NCBI GenBank assembly: GCA_025928655.1
Contig: JAICJC010000033.1
Span: 1-32,042, forward strand
Reading direction: 5' to 3'
DNA length: 32,042 nt
DNA from: Thermoleophilia bacterium
Lineage (GTDB): Bacteria > Actinomycetota > Thermoleophilia > Gaiellales > JAICJC01
The notes under the pieces were generated by a model. The model was not told where the DNA came from. It did no database searches and saw only the letters and a program-made list of their open reading frames with translations. This document shows positions 7,243-14,992 of this stretch, one piece after another (within the stretch, counting starts at the first letter, position 1; the number at the start of each line of letters is the position of its first letter). Made by a program: the position numbers and the translations under genes.

Positions 7243-8139
7243 TCAGGCGGCCTCGAGCGCCCGCTCGAGCTCGGCCCGGCTCATCTTCGAGCGGCCCTCG
7301 ATCCCGGCCCTCGCGGCCCGGCGCCGGAGCTGTTCGAGCGTGGGCGCCTTCTTCGAGCCGCTCTTGCGGCCTCCGCCGCCGGCCCCTTCGAGCGACGCCC
7401 GCAGCGCCTCCATCAGGTCGGGCGCGGTCTCGGCCTCGGGTGTCTCGGGCACCTCGATCTTCTGCCCCCGCGCCTTCGTGCGGATGACGCCCATCAGCTG
7501 CTGCCGGTAGCGGTCCCTGTAGCGGCCGATGTCAAAGTCGGCGGCCATCCGGTCGATCAGGTCGCGCGCCATCTGGAGCTCGCGACGGTCGATGCGCTGG
7601 CCGCCGGGCTTGTGCTCCTTGTGCGACCGCACCTCGTCGGCGAAGTAGAGCTTCTCGAGCAGGAGCACCCCGTCGCGGCTGCGCAGGCATCCCAGGTGCT
7701 CGCGCTGGTGGAAGATGTACGAGCAGATCGCCGCCAGCTCCGACTGCTCGAGCGCCTTGGCAAGCAGCGCGTAGACGTGCTCGGCGCCCTCGTCGCCGAG
7801 GCCGAGGAAGAACGTGCGCTCGAAATAGATCGGGTCGATCTGGTCGAGCGGGACGAAGTCGAGCACCGTGATCGCGTGATACCCCTCCGCCCGGGCGGCC
7901 TCGAAGTCCCTGTCCTCCAGCAGCACCGTCTTGCCCTTCAGGTCGAACGCCCGCGCGATCTCCCTGTCGGGCACGGGCTTCTTGTGGCGCTTGCAGGTCT
8001 TCTGGTAGCCGATCGGCGCCATGTCGGTCCTGTGGACGAGGTGGAAATGCAGGTTGCGCTCCGAGATCGCGGCGTACATCGCCACGGGCGCGTTCACCAG
8101 GCCGAAGCTGATCGATCCCTTCCAGATCGCGCGCGGCAT
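7243..8139 (-). CDS. ku: Non-homologous end-joining protein Ku
   Basis: A 298-aa bacterial Ku homodimer subunit that binds DNA double-strand ends and recruits LigD. The start MPRAIWKGSISFGLVNAPVAMYAA is the classic bacterial Ku N-terminus and has GGAG 5 nt upstream of ATG 8139; the ORF-track start 12 codons earlier is therefore not used. The core beta-barrel includes LHFHLVHRTDMAPIGYQKTCKRHKKPV, DFVPLDQIDPIYFERTFFLG, and ELQMARDLIDRMAADFDIGRYRDRY. The C-terminus is basic (GGGGRKSGSKK) and ends in a SAP/HeH-like helical module (TLEQLRRRAARAGIEGRSKMSRAELERALEAA), an extended form of the tail. No ligD lies in the window; neighbours are unrelated metabolic genes. Confidence 0.96.
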   Translation of the reverse strand: MPRAIWKGSISFGLVNAPVAMYAAISERNLHFHLVHRTDMAPIGYQKTCKRHKKPVPDREIARAFDLKGKTVLLEDRDFEAARAEGYHAITVLDFVPLDQIDPIYFERTFFLGLGDEGAEHVYALLAKALEQSELAAICSYIFHQREHLGCLRSRDGVLLLEKLYFADEVRSHKEHKPGGQRIDRRELQMARDLIDRMAADFDIGRYRDRYRQQLMGVIRTKARGQKIEVPETPEAETAPDLMEALRASLEGAGGGGRKSGSKKAPTLEQLRRRAARAGIEGRSKMSRAELERALEAA

Positions 8140-8246
8140 CGGTTCTCCAGTCGTCGCCAGATCCGCTCGCGCCACTGGTACCCGTCCGGGCCCGCCCGAC
8201 TATCGCTCGCCGTTCGCGCACGGGGGGCGAGCCGCCGCCGGACCGC

Positions 8247-8912
8247 CTACGTCGTGGACTCGGAGCCGGCCCCGCGATCCTGGGCGTCCTGCTCGACGGC
8301 GAGCCGGAGTGCTGTGCGGATCGTCGCTCGCCGACCCTCGATGAGAATCGCGTAGGCGAACCGGCCTTCGCGCCAGACGAGGTACACGAGCGGGAGGGGC
8401 CGTCCGTTGTACGGCAGCGAGCCCCTGATCAACACGGGGTCGGTGCCCGGCGCTCCGTCGGGCGCGGCGAGGAGATGACCGTTGACCTGGGCGGCGGCGA
8501 TCCGCAGGGTCGCGGGGTCGGTGTCGACGCGGTGTACGGCCACGGCCGACCTGTACGCAAGGGCCGCGGTGAGGAGGAGCCGGATACCCGGGCCGCTGTA
8601 GCCGGCCTGATATCCCCCGAGGTACGTCGCGTGCTCGATCGCTGCCGCGCGCGGTGAGTCGTTCGAGGTCTCCTGCGCGAGCGAGATGATGTGCATCTGG
8701 GCCGGCACGGGGCGGTACGACCCCGAGAGACCCGGCGGCTGCAGGACGAGGCGGCGGAGCTGCGCTGCGACGTTCTCGGTGGATCGAGTCGCCGGCTTGC
8801 CGGAGACGGCCGGCGTCGTGGTCCCGTGAGGCTGACCGCTTCCGCATCCGGCGGCCGCGACGGCGCCCGCGACGGCGGTCGCGAGGAGTAATCGACGAGG
8901 AGCGCCCGACAC
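8247..8912 (-). CDS. Putative lipoprotein of unknown function
   Basis: A 221-aa protein from GTG 8912. The signal sequence VSGAPRRLLLATAVAGAVAAAGCGSGQ has basic residues, a hydrophobic core and the lipobox-like AAGC, so Cys ~25 would be lipidated and the protein anchored outside the membrane. The mature part (QLRRLVLQPPGLSGSYRPVPAQMHIISLAQETSND...) ends in short strand-like blocks LVYLVWREGRFAYAILIEGRR. No family is recognised. The longer ORF-track N-terminus (to 9035) overlaps potA and is arginine-rich, so it is rejected. It lies 86 nt after potA and 107 nt before ku on the same strand. The frame has normal high-GC third positions. It is a real gene by signal peptide and frame; its function is unknown. 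Confidence 0.7.
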   Translation of the reverse strand: MSGAPRRLLLATAVAGAVAAAGCGSGQPHGTTTPAVSGKPATRSTENVAAQLRRLVLQPPGLSGSYRPVPAQMHIISLAQETSNDSPRAAAIEHATYLGGYQAGYSGPGIRLLLTAALAYRSAVAVHRVDTDPATLRIAAAQVNGHLLAAPDGAPGTDPVLIRGSLPYNGRPLPLVYLVWREGRFAYAILIEGRRATIRTALRLAVEQDAQDRGAGSESTT

Positions 8913-8963
8913 ATCAGTACGTGTCGGCGTGTGCGCCGCCCGGGTTGAGCATCGATGAACGAA

Positions 8964-8980
8964 CGTCACGAAATGTGACG
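8964..8980. other. CGTCAC-N5-GTGACG inverted repeat between potA and the lipoprotein gene
   Basis: CGTCACGAAATGTGACG is a perfect 6+6 bp inverted repeat in the 86-nt gap after the potA stop. On the minus strand it is followed by TTCGTTC, so it could be a weak terminator. It could equally be an operator of the lipoprotein gene. Nothing in the sequence decides between these. Confidence 0.4.
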
Positions 8981-8998
8981 ATCGCGATGGGGCGCGTG

Positions 8999-10090
8999 CT
9001 ACCCGGCGTCGGGCCCGGCGGCCGGGATCAGCCACGCATCGTCATCCGACCAGGACAGCCGGACACGCGACTCGGGGTCGGGCGCCCGGCCCGACCCGCG
9101 GGCCGTCGCTGTGAGCTCCCCGAGCCTGGGCGACTGCAGCCGTACGGTGCGCTCGGCGCCCAGGAACGCCGTGTCCACCACGCGTGCGTCGAGATCGGCG
9201 CGGCCCTCGTCGGAGACGCCGTCCAGCTGCAGGTTCTCGGGCCGGACGAGCACGAGCACCGGGGTCCCGGCGGTGAGCCCCGCCGGTCCGCCCGCGGTGC
9301 GCAGCCCGACGCCGTCGATCGCGACCGAGTACCGATCGGCCTGGACGCTCTCGACCCGGCCGGCGAACCGGTTGGCGGTGCCGACGAAGTCGGCCACGAA
9401 GGATGACGCGGGCCGGTGGTAGATCTCCTCCGGCGTCCCCACCTGCTCGAGCAGCCCGTGGTTCATGACCGCCACCCGGTCGGACATCGAGAACGCCTCC
9501 CCCTGGTCGTGGGTGACGTAGCAGAAGGTGACGCCGACGGAGCGCTGGAGGTCCTTCAGCTGGGTCTGCATGTCGGTGCGCAGCTTCAGGTCGAGCGCCC
9601 CGAGCGGCTCGTCCAGGAGCAGGACCTCGGGCCGGTTCACGAGCGCCCGGGCGAGGGCGACGCGCTGCTGCTGGCCGCCGGAGAGCTGCCGCGGCCGCGC
9701 CCGCTCGCGGCCCTGGAGCTGCACGAGCGCCACGGCCTCGTCGACGCGGGTGCGAACCTCCGCCTTGGCGACCTTCGCCTCGCGCAGGCCGAACGCGACG
9801 TTCTCGAACACGTCGAGGTGGGGGAAGAGGGCGTAGCTCTGGAAGACGGTGTTGACCGGCCGCCTGTACGGGCGCACCCCGGTCATGTCGCGGCCGCCGA
9901 CGCTGATGCGCCCCGCGGTCGGCTCCTCGAACCCGGCGATCATCCGCAGGGTCGTGGTCTTGCCGCACCCCGACGGGCCGATGATCGAGAAGAACTCCCC
10001 GCGCTCGATCCGCAGGTCCAGGTTGCGGACGGCGACGAGGTCGCCGAAGCGCTTCTCGACGCCGTTGATGTCGACGGCGGAGTCGGTCAT
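8999..10090 (-). CDS. potA: ABC importer ATP-binding protein, PotA type (polyamine/Fe3+/opine family)
   Basis: A 363-aa ATPase from ATG 10090 (ATGA overlap with the permease gene). Walker A is GPSGCGKTT, the Q-loop VFQSYALFPHLD, the ABC signature LSGGQQQRVALARAL, Walker B VLLLDEPLGALDLKLR and the switch His is in VTHDQGEAFSMSDRVAVM. After ~residue 240 a TOBE-type regulatory domain follows (FVADFVGTANRFAGRVES..., VLVLVRPENLQLD). The N-terminal extension in the 619-aa ORF is read-through inside the permease gene. It powers uptake through the two adjacent permeases and is the last of four genes. PotA-like sequence is clear; the true substrate (putrescine, spermidine or another small cationic compound) is inferred from family only. 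Confidence 0.93.
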   Translation of the reverse strand: MTDSAVDINGVEKRFGDLVAVRNLDLRIERGEFFSIIGPSGCGKTTTLRMIAGFEEPTAGRISVGGRDMTGVRPYRRPVNTVFQSYALFPHLDVFENVAFGLREAKVAKAEVRTRVDEAVALVQLQGRERARPRQLSGGQQQRVALARALVNRPEVLLLDEPLGALDLKLRTDMQTQLKDLQRSVGVTFCYVTHDQGEAFSMSDRVAVMNHGLLEQVGTPEEIYHRPASSFVADFVGTANRFAGRVESVQADRYSVAIDGVGLRTAGGPAGLTAGTPVLVLVRPENLQLDGVSDEGRADLDARVVDTAFLGAERTVRLQSPRLGELTATARGSGRAPDPESRVRLSWSDDDAWLIPAAGPDAG

Positions 10091-10917
10091 CGTCCCCGGT
10101 AGATGTCGAGCATGTTCCCCCTGCGTCCGGACCGGCCGAGCGAGCCGGCCGTGGCGTAGATGAGCACGGCGACGCTCATGAGCGTCACGGTGAAGAGCAT
10201 CACGAGCAGCCCGATCGCGTTGATCTCCGGCGTGATGCGGAAGCGGATCATGCCCAGGATCACCACCGGGAGCGGCGTGTTCGACGCGCCCTGCAGGAAG
10301 ACAGAGGTGACCACGTCGTCGAACGAGAACGTGAAGGCCAGCAGGCCCGCGGCGATGATCGCGGGCAGGAGCGCCGCGAACGTGACTCGCCGGAACGTCC
10401 GCCACGGCGTCGCGCCGAGATCGGCGGCCGCCTCCTCGAGCGCCGGGTCGAGGCCCGCCATCCGGGCCTGCACGATGATCGCGGCATACGCGGAGTTCCA
10501 GACCGTGTGGCCGATCACGATGGCGGTCAGCCCGAGCGTGAAGTGGATCTTCAGGAAGAGGAAGAAGAGCGCGGTCGCGGACACGACTTCCGGCAGGATG
10601 ATGCGGGCGTAGATCAGCCCGTCGTAGACCGCCCGCGCCTTCGGAGACGCCCGCCTCCACCAGAGGGCGCCGGACACCGCGATCGCGAGCGAGAGCAGGG
10701 CCGACGCGATCGCGATGTAGAGCGTCGTCTCGAGGCCGGTGCGCACGTTCTGGTCGTGCAGGGCGAGCCCGTACCAATGTGTCGTGAACCCGCCCCAGCC
10801 GGCCATGATCGTCTGCTGGTTGAAGGAGTTCACCGCGACCCCGATCAGCGGCAGCCACAGGAACAGCAGCACGAGCAGGCTCACGCCGGCGGCGAACGGA
10901 TGGCGGCGGACGCTCAC
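10087..10917 (-). CDS. potC: ABC importer permease, PotC type
   Basis: A 276-aa inner-membrane permease with about six hydrophobic helices, beginning with HPFAAGVSLLVLLFLWLPLIGVAVNSF. The cytoplasmic EAA loop that contacts the ATPase reads EEAAADLGATPWRTFRRVTFAALLPAII, and the GATPWRTFRRV core is typical of the Pot/spermidine branch. The start is GTG 10917, overlapping the stop of the preceding permease gene as GTGA. Its own stop overlaps the potA ATG. It forms the transmembrane channel together with the PotB-type subunit. Confidence in the family is high; the substrate is not determined. Confidence 0.92.
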   Translation of the reverse strand: MSVRRHPFAAGVSLLVLLFLWLPLIGVAVNSFNQQTIMAGWGGFTTHWYGLALHDQNVRTGLETTLYIAIASALLSLAIAVSGALWWRRASPKARAVYDGLIYARIILPEVVSATALFFLFLKIHFTLGLTAIVIGHTVWNSAYAAIIVQARMAGLDPALEEAAADLGATPWRTFRRVTFAALLPAIIAAGLLAFTFSFDDVVTSVFLQGASNTPLPVVILGMIRFRITPEINAIGLLVMLFTVTLMSVAVLIYATAGSLGRSGRRGNMLDIYRGR

Positions 10918-11798
10918 TGCGGGTCCGCCGCGGGCTGGGCCCGGCGCAGCAGGAAGAGGAGCACCATGAGCACGACCATGATGCTCACGGCCAGCGCCGA
11001 GCCGAAGGGGTAGTTGCCGGTCTGGAGGAACTGGTCGGCGAGGATGTTACCCGCCATCAGCGTCTTGCCTCCGCCCAGCACCTCGGGGATCACGTACTCG
11101 CCGAGCGCCGGCACGCCGACGATGATGACGCCGGCGATCAGCCCGGGCACCGCCATCGGCAGCACCACGCGGCGAAACTGCCGCCACGGGGTCGCGCCCA
11201 GGTCCTCGGCCGCGTCGAACAGCGCCGGGTCGATCCGCTCGAGCGAGACGTAGATCGGCAGGATCATGAGCGGCAGGTAGGAGTAGAGGATGCCGATCCC
11301 GATCGAGTACTGCGTGTACAGGATGTCGATGTGCCCGTGCAGGCCGAGCGCCCGCGCGAACCGGTCGATCGGCCCCAGGTTCTGGAGCAGGTCGACCCAC
11401 GAGTAGGTGCGCACGATGAAGCTCGTCCAGAAGGGCACGATCACGGCGACGAGCAGCAGTCGCTGGGCGCGCGGGCTCTGGCGGCTGATGAAGTAGGCGA
11501 ACGTGAACCCGATGACCGCGCAGGCGAGCGTGGTCGAGACCGAGAGCACGACGCTGCGCGCGAGCGTGTGCAGGTACAGGCTCGAGGTGAACGCGCGGTA
11601 GTTGCCCGTCGTCCAGCCGAAGAAGACGTTGAAGTCGACCTGGTTGACCGACCCGAACGAGTACAGGGCGATCAGGGCGAGCGGCACGACGAAGCACACC
11701 AGCGTGATCGCCAGCGTCGGGGCGAGCAGGGCGAGGCGGGCGTACCGGCTCGGGTCGATCCGCCGTCCCCTCGGCGCCGCGGGAGGCGGTGCCGTCAC
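10914..11798 (-). CDS. potB: ABC importer permease, PotB type
   Basis: A permease of ~294 aa from GTG 11798 (VTAPPPAAPRGRRIDPSRYARLALLAPTLAITLVCFVVPLALIALYSF). The listed 403-aa ORF is extended by read-through into the binding-protein gene. There is a first helix near residues 20-45, a large periplasmic loop, and the EAA loop DAAEDLGATPWRQFRRVVLPMAVPGLIAGVI. A start at TTG/CTG-like codons a few triplets earlier cannot be excluded, since only a weak GAG precedes the GTG. It lies 11 nt downstream of the binding-protein stop and overlaps the potC GTG. It pairs with PotC to form the membrane channel. Confidence 0.9.
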   Translation of the reverse strand: MTAPPPAAPRGRRIDPSRYARLALLAPTLAITLVCFVVPLALIALYSFGSVNQVDFNVFFGWTTGNYRAFTSSLYLHTLARSVVLSVSTTLACAVIGFTFAYFISRQSPRAQRLLLVAVIVPFWTSFIVRTYSWVDLLQNLGPIDRFARALGLHGHIDILYTQYSIGIGILYSYLPLMILPIYVSLERIDPALFDAAEDLGATPWRQFRRVVLPMAVPGLIAGVIIVGVPALGEYVIPEVLGGGKTLMAGNILADQFLQTGNYPFGSALAVSIMVVLMVLLFLLRRAQPAADPQ

Positions 11799-11809
11799 GC
11801 GCTCGATGG

Positions 11810-12928
11810 TCAGGCCGCCTTGATCGCCGTCCACGTGTTCGACCAGAGCGTCGCGCCGTCCGCGCCGAGGTACTTGTCGAACTCCGTCTTCGCCAGCACC
11901 TCGTCGGTCGGCACCAGGATCGGGTTCTTGGAGATCGACTTGAGGATGAGCGGCGTCGACGCGGGCATCACGTACGCCGTCCCGGTGGTGTTCACGAAGT
12001 CGGCGTACTGGGGCGGCTCGGCGAGGAAGTTCAGGAACGCCTGGATCACGGCGATCTTGCTCGTGCTCTGGACGGCGGTGAAGCCCTCGAGATATGCGTG
12101 CACGCCCTCGTCCGGCAGCACCCACTTGATCTTGTCGTTCTTCTGCTGGAGGAGCGCCACGTCGTAGTCCCAGTCCATCGCCATGGCGGTCGACCCGTTG
12201 ACGAGGCCGGCGCCGACGTCCGTGTTCAGGAACGCCTTCAGGTGCGGCTTCACGCCGACGACCGCGTCCTGCACCTTCTTCAGCTCATCCGGGTCGGTCG
12301 TGTTGGACGAGAACCCGAGGTACTTGCAGGTCGATCCCATGCAGTCGCGCTCGAGGTTGATGAAGATCGTCTGGCCGGAGTACCGGGGGATCAGCTCCCA
12401 CAGGTCGTGCCAGCTCGTGATCGTGGCGTTGCCGATGAGGTCGGGGCGGTAGGCGATCCCGACCTTGCCGTAGTCGGTGGGGAGGCCCCACGGATACGCC
12501 TTGCGGAACTTCTCCGAGACGTTCTTGGCGTTCGGGATCTTCGACCAGTCGAGCTGCGTGATCAGGTTGGCTGCGGACGCCTGGCCCGCGTCGCTCGTGT
12601 CGGCGAGCAGGAAGTCGTACTGCTTGCTCTTGAACTGGAGGACGACCTCGGCGCTGCTCGACGTCGCGTTCGAGGTCATCTTGATCGATGCGCCCGGGTA
12701 CTTCTTGGCGAAGTCGGCCAGGTTGTGCTTCCCGATCCAGCCCGGGTAGTTGGACAGGATCGCCTGGCCCTTGATCGCGCCGGAGGCGGCGGACGACGAG
12801 CCGGAGCCCGAGCCGCCGCAGGCGGCGAGCAGCGACGCCGCCGAGACGCCGAGCGCACCGGCGCCCGCACGTCGCAGCAGGGTGCCGCGGGTGAGCGGCT
12901 CCGTGGCGGGAAATCCCTCGGTATTCAC
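11810..12928 (-). CDS. potD: ABC importer substrate-binding lipoprotein, PotD type
   Basis: A 372-aa periplasmic-type binding protein, first gene of the importer operon. The N-terminus LTRGTLLRRAGAGALGVSAASLLAACGGSGSGSSS has twin arginines, a hydrophobic stretch and the lipobox LAAC, so it is a lipoprotein, possibly Tat-exported. The mature body has PotD-like blocks: GQAILSNYPGWIGKHNLADFAKKYPGASIKMTSNATSSSAEVV, PTDYGKVGIAYRPDLIG, SWHDLWELIPRYSGQTIFIN and AMAMDWDYDVALLQQKNDKIKWVLPDEG. The start is GTG 12928, preceded by GGGAGG at 8 nt. It is divergent from two hydrolase genes across 132 nt. The bound ligand is uncertain: the family includes polyamines, iron and opine-like compounds. Confidence 0.92.
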   Translation of the reverse strand: MNTEGFPATEPLTRGTLLRRAGAGALGVSAASLLAACGGSGSGSSSAASGAIKGQAILSNYPGWIGKHNLADFAKKYPGASIKMTSNATSSSAEVVLQFKSKQYDFLLADTSDAGQASAANLITQLDWSKIPNAKNVSEKFRKAYPWGLPTDYGKVGIAYRPDLIGNATITSWHDLWELIPRYSGQTIFINLERDCMGSTCKYLGFSSNTTDPDELKKVQDAVVGVKPHLKAFLNTDVGAGLVNGSTAMAMDWDYDVALLQQKNDKIKWVLPDEGVHAYLEGFTAVQSTSKIAVIQAFLNFLAEPPQYADFVNTTGTAYVMPASTPLILKSISKNPILVPTDEVLAKTEFDKYLGADGATLWSNTWTAIKAA

Positions 12929-12974
12929 GGCGTGTACCTCCCTCGGATGGCCGTACGAGCTGGACGCAAGCGGC

Positions 12975-12986
12975 AGGACATGTCCT
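12975..12986. promoter_or_regulatory. Perfect palindrome AGGACATGTCCT between potD and the hydrolase genes
   Basis: A 12-bp perfect palindrome lies 47 nt upstream of the potD start. On the minus strand a weak -10-like TACGGT (12997-13002) lies just upstream of it, so the palindrome would sit at or just after the transcription start. Shared control of the divergent operons is plausible, but no regulator gene is adjacent. Confidence 0.4.
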
Positions 12987-13046
12987 CGTGACCGGCACCG
13001 TAGCGCCCGGGGCCGGCCACCGCGTCCGTGTTCGCCGCCCGGCTGC

Positions 13047-13052
13047 TAGCCT
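13047..13052 (+). promoter_or_regulatory. -10 hexamer TAGCCT upstream of hydrolase 1
   Basis: TGCTAGCCT ends 8 nt before ATG 13061 with no Shine-Dalgarno sequence between, consistent with a leaderless or nearly leaderless transcript. The same TGCTAGCCT nonamer occurs on the minus strand upstream of the RsbW-like gene (17401-17406). Confidence 0.45.
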
Positions 13053-13060
13053 CGCGGCGG

Positions 13061-14992
13061 ATGAACCGCCCGACGCCACTGACGCTCGGTGGCGGAAACG
13101 TCCTCCTGGAGCGAGACGTCGGGGTGATCGCCCGCGACGGTGTGCGGCTCTCGGTCGACGTCTACCGCCCCAACCGGCCCGGACGCGTCCCCGCCATCCT
13201 CGAGCACATCCCGTACCGCAAGGACGACCTGCGGGCGATCGAGGACCGCTCGCAGAACTGCTTCCTCGTGAACGCCGGGTTCGCGTGCGTGCGCCTCGAC
13301 GTCCGCGGCACGGGCAGCTCGCAGGGCGTGGCCCGGGACGAGTACACCGAGGTCGAGCAGCACGACGGCGTCGACGTCGTCGCGTGGATGGCGGAGCAGC
13401 CCTGGTGCACCGGGTCGGTGGCCTCGTGGGGCGTGTCGTACGGCGGGTTCAGCTGCATCCAGCTCGCCGCCCTGCGCCCGCCGGCGCTGCGGGCGATCGC
13501 GCCGGTGTACGCCACCGACGACCGCTACACCGACGACATGCACTTCCACGGCGGGGCGCTGAACGCGAGCAGCCTGCCGGGCTATCCGACCGAGATGATC
13601 GCGATGAACGCGCTCCCGCCGCTCGGCGAGCGCGACGAGGAGTTCGACCGGGGCTGGCGACGCCGGATCGAGGAGACGCCGGCATGGGTGCTCGACTGGA
13701 TCCGCGAGCAGCACGACGGCCCCTACTGGCGCAACGGCTCCCTGCGGCCCGACTTCGACCGGATCACCTGCGCGGTGCTCATCTGTGCCGGCTGGCGCGA
13801 CGGCTACCGCACGGCCGCGCTGCGCATGGCCCGGAACCTGGAGGCGCCGTGGGAGCTGCTCGCCGGGCCGTGGGCGCACAAGCTGCCCGACCGCGGCGTG
13901 CCCGGCCCGCGGTATCCCTTCCTGGCCGAGATGGCGCGGTTCTTTCACCATCATCTGGGGGAGGCCGGTGGAGAGGCGCCGTCCGGGCGGCCGCGGACGG
14001 TGTTCTTCATCGGCGCGCCGGACACGCCCGTGCGCCCGCACGCGGTGGTGTCGGGCGAGTGGCTGTCCTCGCAGCGCTGGCCCGAGGACGTCGACCGGAC
14101 GCGCCTCGCGCTCGGCGGGCCGGCCGTCGCGCCCGCCCGGGTGACGACCGGCGTCATGACCGGGCAGTGGTGCCCGCCGCCGCCGGCGACCGGCCAGTTC
14201 CTCGACCAGTCCCGCGACGACGCCCAGAGCGCCGTCTTCGAGAGCGAGCCGCTGGTGGCCCCGGTCGCGCTGTTCGGCGAGCCGATCGTGCGGCTGCGGC
14301 TCCGCCATCCCGGCCCGCGGACGCTGGTGTCCGTCAAGCTGCAGAACGTCGCGCCGGACGGCTCGTCGCAGCCTGTCACGTCCGCGGCCGCGAACATCGA
14401 GATCGCGGGCGAGATCACGCTCGAGCTCCCGCTCATGGCGGTCGGCTGGAGGTTTCCCGCCGGCCACAGGATCCGGGCGGCGGTGGCGGTGGCCGACTGG
14501 CCCAACCTGTGGCCGCTGCCCGCGGTCGCGCCGCTCGAGATCACGGCTCCGGTCGAGCTCGAGCTGCCCGGCCTTCCGGCCGACGCGGCCGCGTTCGAGC
14601 CCGCCGACGGGCCGTTGGTGGAAATCGCGCAGCCCGGGGCCGAGACCGAGGCGAGCTCCCGGTGGGACGTGGTGGCCCACGTGCTCACCGGCGAGGCCGG
14701 CATCGTGACCGAGATGCGCTCCCGCGAGTCGATCCCGGCCGAGGGCTGGTCCGTCGAGGAGTCCGCCCAGCGCTGGGCGATGACGGGCGACGACCCGCTG
14801 GGCGCCGCGGTCAGCGGGACGTGGCGCTACCGGCTCACACGCCCGGGCCTGACGGCGGACGTGCAGGTCGAGACACGGTTCGAGGCGACCGCGGACGAGT
14901 TCGTGGCCGACCTGCGGCTGCGGGTCGAGGCCGACGGGGCGCCCTTCGCCGAGCGCACATGGAAGGAGCGGATCCCACGCCGGGGCGTGTGA
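13061..14992 (+). CDS. CocE/NonD family (X-Pro dipeptidyl-peptidase S15 type) hydrolase, copy 1
   Basis: A 643-aa serine hydrolase from ATG 13061 (MNRPTPLTLGGGNVLLERDV); the ORF-track start 11 codons earlier lies before the likely promoter -10. The alpha/beta-hydrolase core has GVRLSVDVYRP, EHIPYRKDD and DVRGTGSSQG, with the nucleophile elbow ASWGVSYGGFSCIQLA. It also has the acid in ICAGWRDGYRTAALRM and the His in LLAGPWAHKLPDRGVPGP. A jelly-roll PepX_C domain follows (WCPPPPATGQ...LRLRHPGPRTLVSVKLQNVAPDG...LPLMAVGWRFPAGHRIRAAVAVADWPNLWP), then an extra ~130-aa domain. No signal peptide is seen, so it should be cytoplasmic. Known members cleave esters, amides or acylated amines. It is paired with a close paralogue and divergent from a Pot-type importer. 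Confidence 0.93.
   Translation: MNRPTPLTLGGGNVLLERDVGVIARDGVRLSVDVYRPNRPGRVPAILEHIPYRKDDLRAIEDRSQNCFLVNAGFACVRLDVRGTGSSQGVARDEYTEVEQHDGVDVVAWMAEQPWCTGSVASWGVSYGGFSCIQLAALRPPALRAIAPVYATDDRYTDDMHFHGGALNASSLPGYPTEMIAMNALPPLGERDEEFDRGWRRRIEETPAWVLDWIREQHDGPYWRNGSLRPDFDRITCAVLICAGWRDGYRTAALRMARNLEAPWELLAGPWAHKLPDRGVPGPRYPFLAEMARFFHHHLGEAGGEAPSGRPRTVFFIGAPDTPVRPHAVVSGEWLSSQRWPEDVDRTRLALGGPAVAPARVTTGVMTGQWCPPPPATGQFLDQSRDDAQSAVFESEPLVAPVALFGEPIVRLRLRHPGPRTLVSVKLQNVAPDGSSQPVTSAAANIEIAGEITLELPLMAVGWRFPAGHRIRAAVAVADWPNLWPLPAVAPLEITAPVELELPGLPADAAAFEPADGPLVEIAQPGAETEASSRWDVVAHVLTGEAGIVTEMRSRESIPAEGWSVEESAQRWAMTGDDPLGAAVSGTWRYRLTRPGLTADVQVETRFEATADEFVADLRLRVEADGAPFAERTWKERIPRRGV
13192..13237 (+). repeat. 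46-nt exact repeat, copy A (in hydrolase 1)
   Basis: A 46-nt stretch beginning cgccatcctcgagcacatcc recurs without mismatch at 15111-15156 in the tandem paralogue, 1919 nt downstream. It encodes AILEHIPYRKDDLRA in both proteins. Identity at synonymous positions points to recent duplication or gene conversion rather than protein-level constraint alone. Confidence 0.85.

Noticed and set aside
12988-14958. First half of the 1309-aa ORF 12988-16917 as a giant fusion protein
   Set aside because: That part is the +1 shadow frame of hydrolase 1, rich in Arg and Ala without domains; the real second hydrolase starts near 14989.
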